Origin: a virus
DNA length: 63,279 nucleotides
IMG/VR virus record: IMGVR_UViG_3300046004_002250
Coordinates: 1-63,279 of that record
Reading direction: 5' to 3' (one strand)
The notes under the pieces were generated by a model that saw only the letters and a program-made list of their open reading frames with translations, was not told the DNA's origin and ran no database searches. Of this stretch, positions 24,658-32,996 are shown piece after piece. How positions within the stretch are numbered: the first letter of the stretch is position 1; each line of letters begins with the position of its first letter. Made by a program: the position numbers and the translations under genes.

Positions 24658-25995
24658 TCAGGCGGTGGGCGGGGGAAGTCCCTGCTGCCACTGCTCCATA
24701 AGGTGAAGGTGATCGGCGTAAACTTGATCGCCCAGATTGAGGGTGCGCCAGTAGGTGCGCCAGTAGCTGGGGGAGCGACGCCCTTTGGGATGGCTGGGGT
24801 CCATGAGGATGAGGCGGGCGGTCATGCCAAGGGTGGTGCTGGTGAGGGCGGCGGCTCGGCACCATTTGAGGAAGCTGAGGGGCGGGGTATCTGGCCGGAC
24901 GGCGGCGGTGAGGCGTGGCCGGATCTGGGCGAGGAAGTCGGTGCCGGTGAGGTGGCCTGCTTTGATGAGGTCATTCAAATCCTTGCACCCTGGAGCGGTG
25001 GGCAGGAGGGTGACGAGGCGGGTGAGGCGGGGACTGAGGGTGTCTAAAAAGCCGCCTTCCTCATACCATTTGGTGCCTGCGGTGTCGGCGTCTCCGATGG
25101 CGATGGCGACGGCGGCGCTGTCGATGGGGATGCCGATGGCGGGATCTAGGAGGAGACGCCAAGACTGTGCACCACGGAGGCCGATGATGCAGACGCCGGG
25201 TGGCATGGAGGCGGGCCAGTGCCAGCCGCAGATGTCGGCGATGGCCATGGCATCCCACTGGCCCTCAGTGAAGAAGATCCACCGTGCACCGATGGGATTA
25301 CCCCAAAAGAAGGGCCATGCGCGGGTGCCGGAGGGGTCGAAGCGCCAGGAGGGTTTGGGATGGGGATTGCCCTGTGAATTGGGCGCAAGTCGGCAGTGGA
25401 TGGAGATGGGGGCAAGCTCGGAACCGCCATCCTGCCTGCCGGTGAGGGCGTGGGTGGGTGCCTGAACAAGGAATGCCTCACGGGTCTCTCCGAAATACTG
25501 CCAGCGGGCCATGAGCTGTGCCTCGGCGGCTCCAATGATGGTGTCGGGGCTGAAACCGCGCCAGTCGGCAAGGTGCTGGACTGCACGCGGGTCGGCGGCA
25601 AGGGCGGCGCAGGCGGACTGCCAGGCGAGCAGGCGCTGAGGTTTCAGGGGCTCGATGAGGATCGGGGCGGGCGTGGCCTTTGGCGTGGGGGTGAAGTCAC
25701 CGCTGCGGAGGTCGGGTGAGTCGGCAAGGAGTGCGGCGATGGTTTCGGCCTTGGTCATGCCGCGGCTGTGGGTGAGGTAGTCGAGGAGGTCACCGTGGAC
25801 GCCGCAGCCGTAGCAGTGGTAGTGGTTGTCTGATTCCCAGATGTGAAAGGAGGGTGTCTTTTCAACATGGAAGGGGCAGCAGGCCATCCATCGACCGGTG
25901 CTGTGGCGGCGCATGACGAGACCGTCTTTTTGCAGCCAAGTGAGGAGGGGATGACGGATTTTTAGCTCGCTGATGAGCTGGGAGGTATCACTCAT
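24658..25995 (-). CDS. DNA primase (CHC2 zinc finger + Toprim)
   Basis: 445 aa. Residues 38-70 form the DnaG-type zinc finger (C40, H43, C61, C64: CPFH...CYGCGVHGD). A Toprim-like core has E244 (FFTEGQWDAMA) and D302/D304 (GDADTAG). It lacks the long DnaG C-terminal helicase-binding domain. The ATG overlaps the stop of the upstream DUF4406 gene. It makes RNA primers for phage replication with the neighbouring helicase. Confidence 0.85.
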   Translation of the reverse strand: MSDTSQLISELKIRHPLLTWLQKDGLVMRRHSTGRWMACCPFHVEKTPSFHIWESDNHYHCYGCGVHGDLLDYLTHSRGMTKAETIAALLADSPDLRSGDFTPTPKATPAPILIEPLKPQRLLAWQSACAALAADPRAVQHLADWRGFSPDTIIGAAEAQLMARWQYFGETREAFLVQAPTHALTGRQDGGSELAPISIHCRLAPNSQGNPHPKPSWRFDPSGTRAWPFFWGNPIGARWIFFTEGQWDAMAIADICGWHWPASMPPGVCIIGLRGAQSWRLLLDPAIGIPIDSAAVAIAIGDADTAGTKWYEEGGFLDTLSPRLTRLVTLLPTAPGCKDLNDLIKAGHLTGTDFLAQIRPRLTAAVRPDTPPLSFLKWCRAAALTSTTLGMTARLILMDPSHPKGRRSPSYWRTYWRTLNLGDQVYADHLHLMEQWQQGLPPPTA

Positions 25996-26318
25996 GAGCG
26001 TGGTGGGAGATTGAAAATGGGGATTTTAAGGCTCTGGGCGTAGGTGCGCTCGGTGCGTGCGCCGGGACTGGCCTGCCAGTCTGGCAGCATGATGACGGCG
26101 GTGCTGCGGCGCACCATGATGAGGCAGTGCTCCATGTAATGGTCGTAGGTCCAGCCGGCTGGGAAGATGACGGGACTGAGGATGCGGTGGGGCTGGTGCA
26201 GCGTGCGGACGGTCTCCTCTGCGACTCGGAAGCGCAGTTTGAAATCAGGGACGCCGGTGATGGGGCCGGAAAGGTAGATGGTGCCTTTCAGGGCGGCGGT
26301 GGCTCTGGGATCAATCAT
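25992..26318 (-). CDS. DUF4406-family protein
   Basis: 108 aa from ATG 26318, which overlaps the upstream stop as ATGATTGA. IYLSGPITGVPDF at the start, FPAGWTYDHYMEHCL in the middle and MLPDWQASPGARTE near the end are the DUF4406 signature, a fold related to nucleoside 2-deoxyribosyltransferases. The enzymatic role in phages is not established. Confidence 0.75.
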   Translation of the reverse strand: MIDPRATAALKGTIYLSGPITGVPDFKLRFRVAEETVRTLHQPHRILSPVIFPAGWTYDHYMEHCLIMVRRSTAVIMLPDWQASPGARTERTYAQSLKIPIFNLPPRS

Positions 26319-27153
26319 CTGTGGGGAGGGAATCGCGGACGCGGATGGCGGTGTCGATGAGGTCTTCAACCTCGGTGAGGAAGGCGATGCGACGCTCAAT
26401 GGGCCAACTGAGGATGTGATCAGTGCCGCCGACCTGATTCTTCCACTGGCGGAATTTAAGGCTGAGCCCCTGCAAGGTGAGGACGCCGCTGGACTGGCCG
26501 ACGCCCTCCTTGAGATCCTGATCGGTGATGATCACATCCTTTTCGATGGATCGCTTGAGCGCGAGCGGTGAGAGGTGATGCTCATGGGCGCGCTGTGCCC
26601 ACAATTCCTGTGAGACGGTGTCGGTGGCAAATTTCAGGCCAAGGACGTAGTAGTGCTCGCTGGTGAGATTCCACTTTTCCCGCAAGCTGAGCGGGGTGAG
26701 GCCGATGCTGTTTGCATGGGTGATGTCCTCAAACGGGAAGGCAAGCTGGGTGATCTGAGTCTCCACGAACTCGGTGCCGAACTGGCTGCGGCCGTAATTG
26801 AGGAGGTCGGCGAGGGCGGTGTGGTAGGTCTCTTTGACGATGCGGAGACGGGAAAGGGTGATGCTCCACTCTTCCTGTGTGAGGTCGCGGTGAAGGCGCA
26901 AGCCGTGGCGGCAGATGTCGAGGTTCAGGAGCAACTGTCCCTCTGAGCGCATGGCGAGGGCTGTCTCAACTCCGGTGCCGGTGAGCCAGACGGTAGGAAC
27001 TCCAGTCTCATCAACAGGTAGGATGCGACGAATGACGCGGGCCTGTAGGCCAAGCTCAACAAGCTCGGGGTCGAGATCGGTCTCGGGGACTGGCTTGTTC
27101 CTGAGTGCGTCAAAGAGGAAGAGGAGGCGGGGATTGATGGTGGGCTGGGACAT
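26311..27153 (-). CDS. Hypothetical replication-region protein
   Basis: 280 aa from ATG 27153; longer open frames upstream are not coding-like. Mixed alpha/beta, with no recognised motif. It heads the DUF4406-primase string and its upstream region holds the AGTTAATTGTGACGA and TTGTTACG motifs. Confidence 0.55.
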   Translation of the reverse strand: MSQPTINPRLLFLFDALRNKPVPETDLDPELVELGLQARVIRRILPVDETGVPTVWLTGTGVETALAMRSEGQLLLNLDICRHGLRLHRDLTQEEWSITLSRLRIVKETYHTALADLLNYGRSQFGTEFVETQITQLAFPFEDITHANSIGLTPLSLREKWNLTSEHYYVLGLKFATDTVSQELWAQRAHEHHLSPLALKRSIEKDVIITDQDLKEGVGQSSGVLTLQGLSLKFRQWKNQVGGTDHILSWPIERRIAFLTEVEDLIDTAIRVRDSLPTDD

Positions 27154-27164
27154 TGGGTGTGTGA

Positions 27165-27197
27165 CACTGATAGTTAATTGTGACGATTTGTTACGGG
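27165..27197 (-). promoter_or_regulatory. Leftward promoter/operator-like motifs
   Basis: AGTTAATTGTGACGA followed by TTGTTACGG lies just upstream of the 27153 start. The first element differs at one base from one arm of the inverted repeat at 49063-49118; the second matches the GTTAC boxes near other leftward genes and the repressor. Confidence 0.4.
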
Positions 27198-27202
27198 TGA
27201 GA

Positions 27203-27793
27203 TCAGGCGGGTTGGGCGGGTGTTTTGGTCGTCCATGTTTTATTGCGCCAGTGCTTGAGGCGCTGAGCCTGTGAGAGGGCGGCTTTGGCTTTGGTGGTCT
27301 TGCCAAAGGTGGTGCTGCTGATGCCAAGCTCGGCTTCCCACTGGCGTTTCTTTTTGCTGATGGCCTCGGGTGAGACATCGATCTGGGCGGCATACTCGCG
27401 GATGCTGCCAAGGCCGTTCAGGGCGTCGAGATTCAGGGCGAAGCAAAGCCCGGCGACGCTGATGCGGACGTTTTGCTCAATGAGAAGGAGGCCGATGACG
27501 CGCTGGATGACGAGGGGGTCGAGGCCACCTGTGCGAGTGGTGGGCGAGGGGTCGCGATCAAGGGAGTCATAGTCAAACCCGATGACGGCGAGGGGTGACT
27601 CGGCGGCGTCCTGGGTCTCGCTGGGACTGTGCCCTGATGCGTGTGAGGACTCAGGAGCGGGTGTGTCGATGCCAAGCTCGACAAGCTTCGCACGCTCGGC
27701 TGGCGTCATGTCGGTCAGCCACTTTTTGTATTCCTCCGCAGCGGCAGCTTCCAGCCTGCGAGCATGCTCCATGTAGGTTGGGTCGATGGCCAT
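27203..27793 (-). CDS. Putative DNA-binding protein with C-terminal HTH
   Basis: 196 aa from ATG 27793 (an upstream in-frame start at 27802 exists). The N-terminus is helical with a Lys/Glu-rich segment. Residues about 125-165 (SIREYAAQIDVSPEAISKKK) read like a helix-turn-helix. It is the first gene of the leftward replication operon, divergent from the integrase; two GTGGTCAA sites abut its start. Confidence 0.5.
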   Translation of the reverse strand: MAIDPTYMEHARRLEAAAAEEYKKWLTDMTPAERAKLVELGIDTPAPESSHASGHSPSETQDAAESPLAVIGFDYDSLDRDPSPTTRTGGLDPLVIQRVIGLLLIEQNVRISVAGLCFALNLDALNGLGSIREYAAQIDVSPEAISKKKRQWEAELGISSTTFGKTTKAKAALSQAQRLKHWRNKTWTTKTPAQPA

Positions 27794-27794
27794 A

Positions 27795-27987
27795 GTGGTC
27801 AAGCATTGTGGTCAATACCCGCCCAAAAGGCTGAGGATGTGGTGATTAGGGAGGTGGGCGTCTCATTGCGAATGAGATTGCGGTGTGGTAAAAAGGGAAG
27901 TTTACCAAGGAAAGGATTTCCCAAAACCCATCTATTGACCACATTACCCACATGAAAACTGCCAAAGTGGTCAAGAAAAGTGGTCAA
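27795..27987 (+). repeat. Five TTGACCAC/GTGGTCAA octamers around integrase start
   Basis: Copies at 27795-27802, 27808-27815, 27967-27974 and 27980-27987 (as GTGGTCAA) and one inverted at 27935-27942 (TTGACCAC). The two direct pairs have the same 13-bp period and flank the divergent region. They look like integrase arm-type or regulator binding sites; the attachment core is not identified. Confidence 0.6.
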
Positions 27988-29010
27988 GGTGTGAAGGTGC
28001 GGGGGCTCTCCCAAATCGGGGGGCGTTATTACTATCGGCCGCCTCAAATGAATGGTGTGAGACCGCCGAGAAGGGCGCTGGAAACTTCGTCTTTCGAGGA
28101 GGCTGTGGACATCGCTCTCCAAATCCGCAACAATCGTGCGCCTCAATACACGCCGGGCACGCTGGTCTTTGAGACTGACCGTTTCATGCGAGTGCGCAAG
28201 GCCAAGAAGTTGAGTCGATGGACGCTGGACTCGGATAGCTCGGTGATGCACTTGATTTCTGTAGAGTTTGGTGCTGCAACGACTGTGGCTGCGATCACTC
28301 CACGCATGGTTGAGGCTTGGCGTGAGCGGATGCGTGGAAAAGGTCATTCCGAATCGACGGTGAAGACCTACCTGCTGCGGCTCCATGCTTTCTTTGCGTG
28401 GTTGGTGAAGGATGGTGGGCTGCCAAGAAATCCGATGCTGAATGTTGAACTGCCTTTGGTTAGGAAGACCAGAGCGGAAAAATTCCTGACCAGGGAGGAG
28501 CGGGATAAACTTATCGCGGGGTGCAAGCGTGATGATTTGCGCCTGATGCTGATGCTGGGATTCCACGCAGGTCTGCGGCTCAACGAGATGGTCGAGGCGC
28601 GTGTGGATTGGTTGCGCCTGTGGGAGGGCGGCGGTGAGATCGTGGTGAGTGCGACTGATACTTTCACTCCCAAGGATAGGGAGGCTCGGCGTGTGCCGAT
28701 GAATGATCTGCTTTGGCGTTACATGAAGGACATGAAGTTCGAGGGCACTTATTTGGTGCGTGATGATGTTGCTCGGCAGAAGCATAAATATCGCTGGGAA
28801 CCAAGAAAGCCTTTTGGGCGGCTGGTGGAGGCGATGGGAATGGGGTGGGTAGGATGGCATACGCTGAGACATACTTATGCGACGTTGTTGGTTATGGGTG
28901 GTTGCCCTGTGGCGACGGTGGCGAGGTGGTTGGGGGATGGGATCGAGGTGACTTACAAAAACTATGTGGGCTGCATCCCTCTCAGGGAGCATGTGAATGC
29001 TGGCCTTTAG
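27952..29010 (+). CDS. int: Tyrosine recombinase (integrase)
   Basis: 352 aa. A SAM-like N-terminal core-binding domain (residues about 70-160) and a C-terminal catalytic domain carry R209 (HAGLRLNE), K241 (PKDREARRV), H303-x-x-R306 (HTLRHTYAT), W326 (ARWLGDG) and the nucleophile Tyr (YKNYVG, Y335 or Y338). All catalytic positions are present. The first 20 residues are basic and encoded over two octamer repeats. It integrates and, with a directionality factor, excises the prophage. Confidence 0.95.
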   Translation: MKTAKVVKKSGQGVKVRGLSQIGGRYYYRPPQMNGVRPPRRALETSSFEEAVDIALQIRNNRAPQYTPGTLVFETDRFMRVRKAKKLSRWTLDSDSSVMHLISVEFGAATTVAAITPRMVEAWRERMRGKGHSESTVKTYLLRLHAFFAWLVKDGGLPRNPMLNVELPLVRKTRAEKFLTREERDKLIAGCKRDDLRLMLMLGFHAGLRLNEMVEARVDWLRLWEGGGEIVVSATDTFTPKDREARRVPMNDLLWRYMKDMKFEGTYLVRDDVARQKHKYRWEPRKPFGRLVEAMGMGWVGWHTLRHTYATLLVMGGCPVATVARWLGDGIEVTYKNYVGCIPLREHVNAGL

Positions 29011-29227
29011 CTTTGGTTGCTTCTTCGTCGTGACCGCCATTGAGGCTTAGCACTTTGAGGGCGGTGTCGATGTCGGCGCGGTGGTAAATGACCTGCCTGT
29101 GGCCTTTGCCTTTGAAGATGGGTTTGAGGCCAGCCTCTACAAGGTGCTCAAGCAGGGCGCGGGCTCCAACATATTCGCGGGCCTCGCGGGTATTGAGCCC
29201 GATCTGGACGGGGGGCTCAATTTTCAT
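28982..29227 (-). CDS. Excisionase-like/MerR-type HTH protein
   Basis: 81 aa. LNTREAREYVGARALLEHLVEAGLKPI...VIYHRADIDTALK matches small winged HTH proteins (HTH_17/excisionase type). It converges with the integrase gene and overlaps its end by 29 bp. Probably the recombination directionality factor or a small regulator. Confidence 0.6.
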   Translation of the reverse strand: MKIEPPVQIGLNTREAREYVGARALLEHLVEAGLKPIFKGKGHRQVIYHRADIDTALKVLSLNGGHDEEATKAKGQHSHAP

Positions 29228-29418
29228 TTGGCGAGCAATGCTTTCTCTACCCAGGAGGTTTTGATTTGATCAAGCTGTTCAGAAAACTCGCTTAAAGCAA
29301 TCCGGTCTGGTCCTGTATCGGCCCGTTTTATACTTTGATTACATATTGCTGTAAACTCGTCTAAGACGTTTTTACGGGCAGATTGAAGTGTCGATATTGG
29401 GAAAATGGAGGCGCTCAC
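29224..29418 (-). CDS. Small hypothetical protein (GTG start)
   Basis: 64 aa, helical, polar; the only usable start is GTG 29418. Its end overlaps the excisionase-like start as ATGA. It diverges from the repressor and would be transcribed from the same operator region. Confidence 0.45.
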   Translation of the reverse strand: MSASIFPISTLQSARKNVLDEFTAICNQSIKRADTGPDRIALSEFSEQLDQIKTSWVEKALLAK

Positions 29419-29423
29419 ACGTT

Positions 29424-29539
29424 GTTTGTAACGGAAAAGAAAAAGTTACGCAAGGAAATATAAATGAAATGTGAAATTGTAACTGATTGTTACGAAATGA
29501 GTTGTTTTTTTGTTTTCCTGAAAGATTGTTACGAAATGA
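29424..29539. promoter_or_regulatory. Repressor operator region with GTTAC boxes
   Basis: A perfect 16-bp direct repeat GATTGTTACGAAATGA (29485-29500 and 29524-29539), an inverted pair GTAAC-N5-GTTAC around 29480-29494, and further GTAAC/GTTAC boxes at about 29428 and 29445. The second repeat covers the repressor start codon. Probably an autoregulated divergent control region. Confidence 0.6.
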
Positions 29540-29952
29540 AAACAGCACTAACTGCAAAGATATTGAGGGAGGTCTTGTCGGACCTCGAATGGGATCAAAC
29601 TGAAACGGCTAGACGCGTCAAATTGGCGAGGCCGCAAGTCTCGCTGCATTTGGCTGCTGTGAGGCCAGTGCGGGATGATCATCTGGCGAAATATTTGAAG
29701 GCGCTGCCGAGCACAGATGCTCTGCGTGTGCTTAATGCCTGGATGAAGGATGTGGTGAAAATCGATGTGCTGAACTCGCTGGGGCAGGAGAAATGGACGC
29801 GAGTGGCTAAGGTGCAGATCGATGCGACGCCGAAGGTGAAGGCGGTGATGCAATGGTGGGCTGAGCAGATGGCGGGGGATGCTGAAATGGAGACAATTTT
29901 TATGGCGCTCTCTCGCCGTATGGGATTTGATGAGAAAAAACTCAAACACTGA
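29536..29952 (+). CDS. HTH (Cro/C1-like) repressor candidate
   Basis: 138 aa from ATG 29536 (in-frame ATG at 29464 and 29497 would start inside operator repeats). Residues 8-50 (VLSDLEWDQTETARRVKLARPQVSLHLA) form a Cro/C1-type helix-turn-helix followed by AVRPVRDDHLAKYLKAL. The C-terminal part is helical with no peptidase motif. It sits beside integrase and excisionase, so it is the best candidate for the lysogeny repressor. Confidence 0.6.
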   Translation: MKTALTAKILREVLSDLEWDQTETARRVKLARPQVSLHLAAVRPVRDDHLAKYLKALPSTDALRVLNAWMKDVVKIDVLNSLGQEKWTRVAKVQIDATPKVKAVMQWWAEQMAGDAEMETIFMALSRRMGFDEKKLKH

Positions 29953-29957
29953 AAATT

Positions 29958-30305
29958 ATGGCAGCACTTCCAGACTGGTATGTTTATCTCCCTGAGCAGG
30001 GAGTCATTGGGCCAATGAGTTGGAAGGAACTGCAGGGGTATCCTCGCAACACGCTTGCAGGCTATTCTGGAGGCAAGCTGTGGTATCCCAGGTGCGTGTG
30101 GTGCGAGAATGGTGATCTGTATGTGGGGCTCGTTGGGATGGTGTTTCTTGTGGGATTGATTTGGACTTCGGCGGGGGTGGTGGAATACCTCTTTTATGAC
30201 AGTTACTACTCAAGCGATGAGTGGGGGATCTATTGGGCTGGTATATTGCTGTGGATCTTTCTCATTATTCGCCTGAGGAACAGGCTTGGTGTGTCGTTCG
30301 AGTAG
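29958..30305 (+). CDS. GYF_2-like membrane protein
   Basis: 115 aa. The start (WYVYLPEQGVIGPMSWKELQGYPRNTL) resembles the GYF_2 fold, and two hydrophobic segments follow (LVGMVFLVGLIW and WAGILLWIFLII). It follows the repressor by 5 bp and may be a lysogenic-conversion membrane protein. Confidence 0.5.
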   Translation: MAALPDWYVYLPEQGVIGPMSWKELQGYPRNTLAGYSGGKLWYPRCVWCENGDLYVGLVGMVFLVGLIWTSAGVVEYLFYDSYYSSDEWGIYWAGILLWIFLIIRLRNRLGVSFE

Positions 30306-30526
30306 GCACCCCGTTCCCCGAGGTCGATCGTGGTTGGAGGCATGTAGCTGTCAGCTTGCAATCCACGATTTCAGAAGTGACCACCACCGTGGAAAAGGAA
30401 TCTCTTTTTGTGTGGGACACGTTGGGTTATACCGAAGGGGAAAAGTCGCGGAGGGTTTGGTTTTTTCTTGAATGTCCCATTGGAGGGGTGGGACACGAAA
30501 TGTCTGAGGTGTCGGCGCTGTAAATT

Positions 30527-30550
30527 GAGACAGTTGACGGGACATGTCTC
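30527..30550. promoter_or_regulatory. GAGACA/TGTCTC inverted repeat before terminase
   Basis: GAGACA (30527-30532) and TGTCTC (30545-30550) surround TTGAC (30534-30538), directly upstream of the small terminase start. Similar GGGACA/TGTCCC pieces lie at 30413, 30474 and 30488. Confidence 0.4.
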
Positions 30551-30555
30551 ATATC

Positions 30556-31332
30556 ATGAGTGATGAGGCAGGCCATAGTGAGGATGTGGCAGATCAGGCG
30601 CAGGAGGACTTGGAAAGTATCCGGCGTCAGGATTTGCAGAACATCCGTGCCTTTGCGAGAGCCGGGCGGCCTTTGACTGCGGAGCAGTTGCGGAGACTTG
30701 AGGCGGCGGACAGGGGGCAGGGTTCTTTGAATCTGGAGACGAGTGCTGCGGGCCAGCCGGTGTATGTGGCAAATCAGTCCATGCTGGCAGAGGCGCTAAA
30801 TCTGGCGGACCGGAAAACGATCCAGCGTTGGTTGCGCAAGGAAGGTGCGCCGCAGGCGACTGATGACGGGCGCTATGATGTGACGGCGTGGCGGGCTTGG
30901 ATGCTGACCAATGGGCTTGGCAGCAGGCGCAAGGAGCATGATCTGGAATCACTCAAGAAGGAACATGCGACGCTGGACCTGCGGACGAAGCAGATCGAGC
31001 TGGATGAACTGGAAGGACGCAGCGCGCCGATTGATGATGTGGTGCGGATTGTGGTGGAGCAGTATGCGCGGATGGTGCAGGGCTTTCGATCCATGCGGCA
31101 CTCACTGGCACCAGCGGTGGTTGGGGAAACGGTGCCGGAGGCGAGCAAGCGCATTGCGGCGGCGGTTGACGAGGTGCTTGGGCAATTTGCGATTCCTGAG
31201 AGCGCAAAAAAAAAAGTGTTTTGGAGGAACGCATCTACGAAGCTTGCAAGCCGCCTACCAGTGTTGCTCCACACGATTATGCCAGAGCCCACTTCCGTTT
31301 GCACAACGGAGACCGATGGGACCCTGACCTGA
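30556..31332 (+). CDS. Terminase small subunit
   Basis: 258 aa from ATG 30556 (ATG 30544 is also possible). Residues about 75-125 form a DNA-binding HTH (LNLADRKTIQRWLRKEGAPQ) followed by a coiled coil (RRKEHDLESLKKEHATLDLRTKQIELDELEG in two halves) as in Nu1-like subunits. After Ala-Lys-Lys-Lys at a run of ten A (31206-31215) the remaining 35 residues look out of frame. The natural product may therefore end by frameshifting into the large subunit. Confidence 0.75.
   Translation: MSDEAGHSEDVADQAQEDLESIRRQDLQNIRAFARAGRPLTAEQLRRLEAADRGQGSLNLETSAAGQPVYVANQSMLAEALNLADRKTIQRWLRKEGAPQATDDGRYDVTAWRAWMLTNGLGSRRKEHDLESLKKEHATLDLRTKQIELDELEGRSAPIDDVVRIVVEQYARMVQGFRSMRHSLAPAVVGETVPEASKRIAAAVDEVLGQFAIPESAKKKVFWRNASTKLASRLPVLLHTIMPEPTSVCTTETDGTLT
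31206..31215 (+). promoter_or_regulatory. A10 slippery run in terminase overlap
   Basis: Ten consecutive A. In the small-subunit frame this is A AAA AAA AAA, a good site for -1 ribosomal or transcriptional slippage, which would enter the large-subunit frame (open from 31200). Confidence 0.45.
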
Positions 31333-32996
31333 GATTTCAGGAAAAGATCATGCGGGATTTTGCCGATCCGGCGATCCGCAAGCAGGCCTGCCAGTGCAGT
31401 GCGCAGAGCACGAAGACGGTGCTGATGTATGGCTGCATGGGTTATGCGTTTTTGGAAGATCCGGGCCCGTTTCTTTGGGTGACGAAGTCGCTGCCGGAAG
31501 CGAAGAAGATGGCGGAAGCCTACTTGTGGCCGTTCTGGGAGAACACGCCAAAGCTGATGGAGAAGCTGCCGACGCAGCGAGACAAGAAACGGAAACTGTC
31601 GGCAAACTTTGGCGGGTTTTATTTCAACATCACGGGGGCTGATGCGGCGGCATCATTGCAGTCGCTGCCTTACCGATACTTATTTTTGGACGAGGTGCGG
31701 CAATGGCGTGCGGGGGCGCTGGAGCAGGCGAGCAAGCGGACGCGGTCGTATCCGCATAACTACAAGCAGTTCATGGTCTCCTGTCCGGACATGGAGGAGG
31801 ATATGATGGATCGAGCGTTTCTGGCCGGCAGTCAGGAACACTGGCATGTGCCATGCAGGAGTTGTGGCCACATGCAGGTGCTTGACTGGGGTGAGAAGAA
31901 AAAACCGGGCGGGGTGAAGTGGGATGACAATGAGATCACGCACCCGAACGGTGTGTGGAATCTGGACGAGGCCACGAAGTCATTGCGCTTTGAGTGTGAG
32001 TCCTGCGGGCATGAGCACCGCGACATCCGGCCATCAGGTGCAGACCGGAAATGGTTTTGTCGTGAAGGTGAATGGGTGGCTTACAATCCTGATGCACCGG
32101 CGGACTACAAGAGCTACACATGGAATGCGCTGCTGCCGCACTTCACCAGTTGGGCGGATCAGTTTCATGAGTTTCTGCGGGCAACGCAGGCGTTGAAGTC
32201 GGGCGACATCATGCCGCTCAAGGATCATTGGAATGAAACCCGCGGCAAGGTGTGGGCTGACCGGATGCGCTTTGCCAAGGACGATGAGTTCTTGAAGGAG
32301 CGTGAGCATCATTACCTGCCGGGCGATGTCTGGGAGAATGAAGTGCGGCGGTTCATGACGATCGACGTTCAGGGCAAGGGCGGACGCCACTATTGGGTGG
32401 TGATTCGTGCCTGGGGACAGTTCGGCCAATCCCGCAAGCTGCATCATGAAAAGGTTTACACGCGGGAGGATCTGATGCGGTTGCAAAAAGAGTGGGGTGT
32501 TGACCCGCGCAATGTGGCGATCGACTCGGCCTACTCGACGGCGGAGATTTACAAGCTGGTCATGGAGAGTGGCGGGCTGTGGAAAGCCATTCGTGGGGAG
32601 GAGAAACAATTCTTCACGCAGGATCACGGAGTCAAGGCGATCTGGGCCATGTCGAAGTTTGACCCGGCCATGGGCACGCGGTTGCAGGGACAGGTGGCGG
32701 CGATGCCGTTGTGGCTGTTCTCAGCACCGGCGACGAGGGAGCGGTTGGTGATGATGATGTATGGTGATCTGGGCGACTGGAGGCTGCCGCTGAATGAGGA
32801 TCATGAATACAAGCGGCAGGTGACAGCTTGGGAGCGCAAGCTGGTGCAGGGCGGACGGGGTGGTGCCAGCTACGTCTGGTATCAAAAGCGGGTCGATGAC
32901 CATCTGGAAGCCTGTGAGCGTATGCAGATTGCATGCGCGGCGATCTGTGGGCTTTTTGAGGCGGCAGATGGCAGTGCGCAGTTGCCACTGCTCTGA
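31221..32996 (+). CDS. Terminase large subunit (GpA-like)
   Basis: 591 aa if TTG 31221 is used. The ATPase has the degenerate P-loop CSAQSTKT (59-66) and Walker B YLFLDEV (153-159). A zinc-binding insertion has C212/C215 and C259/C262. The nuclease Asp lie in TIDVQGKGG (D382) and AIDSAYST (D435). This is the lambda gpA family. No ATG precedes the conserved W.DPDLRFQEKIM region, so expression depends on TTG or on a -1 shift from the small subunit. Confidence 0.9.
   Translation: MEERIYEACKPPTSVAPHDYARAHFRLHNGDRWDPDLRFQEKIMRDFADPAIRKQACQCSAQSTKTVLMYGCMGYAFLEDPGPFLWVTKSLPEAKKMAEAYLWPFWENTPKLMEKLPTQRDKKRKLSANFGGFYFNITGADAAASLQSLPYRYLFLDEVRQWRAGALEQASKRTRSYPHNYKQFMVSCPDMEEDMMDRAFLAGSQEHWHVPCRSCGHMQVLDWGEKKKPGGVKWDDNEITHPNGVWNLDEATKSLRFECESCGHEHRDIRPSGADRKWFCREGEWVAYNPDAPADYKSYTWNALLPHFTSWADQFHEFLRATQALKSGDIMPLKDHWNETRGKVWADRMRFAKDDEFLKEREHHYLPGDVWENEVRRFMTIDVQGKGGRHYWVVIRAWGQFGQSRKLHHEKVYTREDLMRLQKEWGVDPRNVAIDSAYSTAEIYKLVMESGGLWKAIRGEEKQFFTQDHGVKAIWAMSKFDPAMGTRLQGQVAAMPLWLFSAPATRERLVMMMYGDLGDWRLPLNEDHEYKRQVTAWERKLVQGGRGGASYVWYQKRVDDHLEACERMQIACAAICGLFEAADGSAQLPLL

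Noticed and set aside
27799-29040. Leftward open frame of 413 codons
   Set aside because: Antisense of the integrase, which has all catalytic residues.
30221-30523. Possible 100-codon rightward gene overlapping the GYF_2-like gene
   Set aside because: Starts inside the previous gene in another frame, no leader motif; region better read as the terminase upstream control region.
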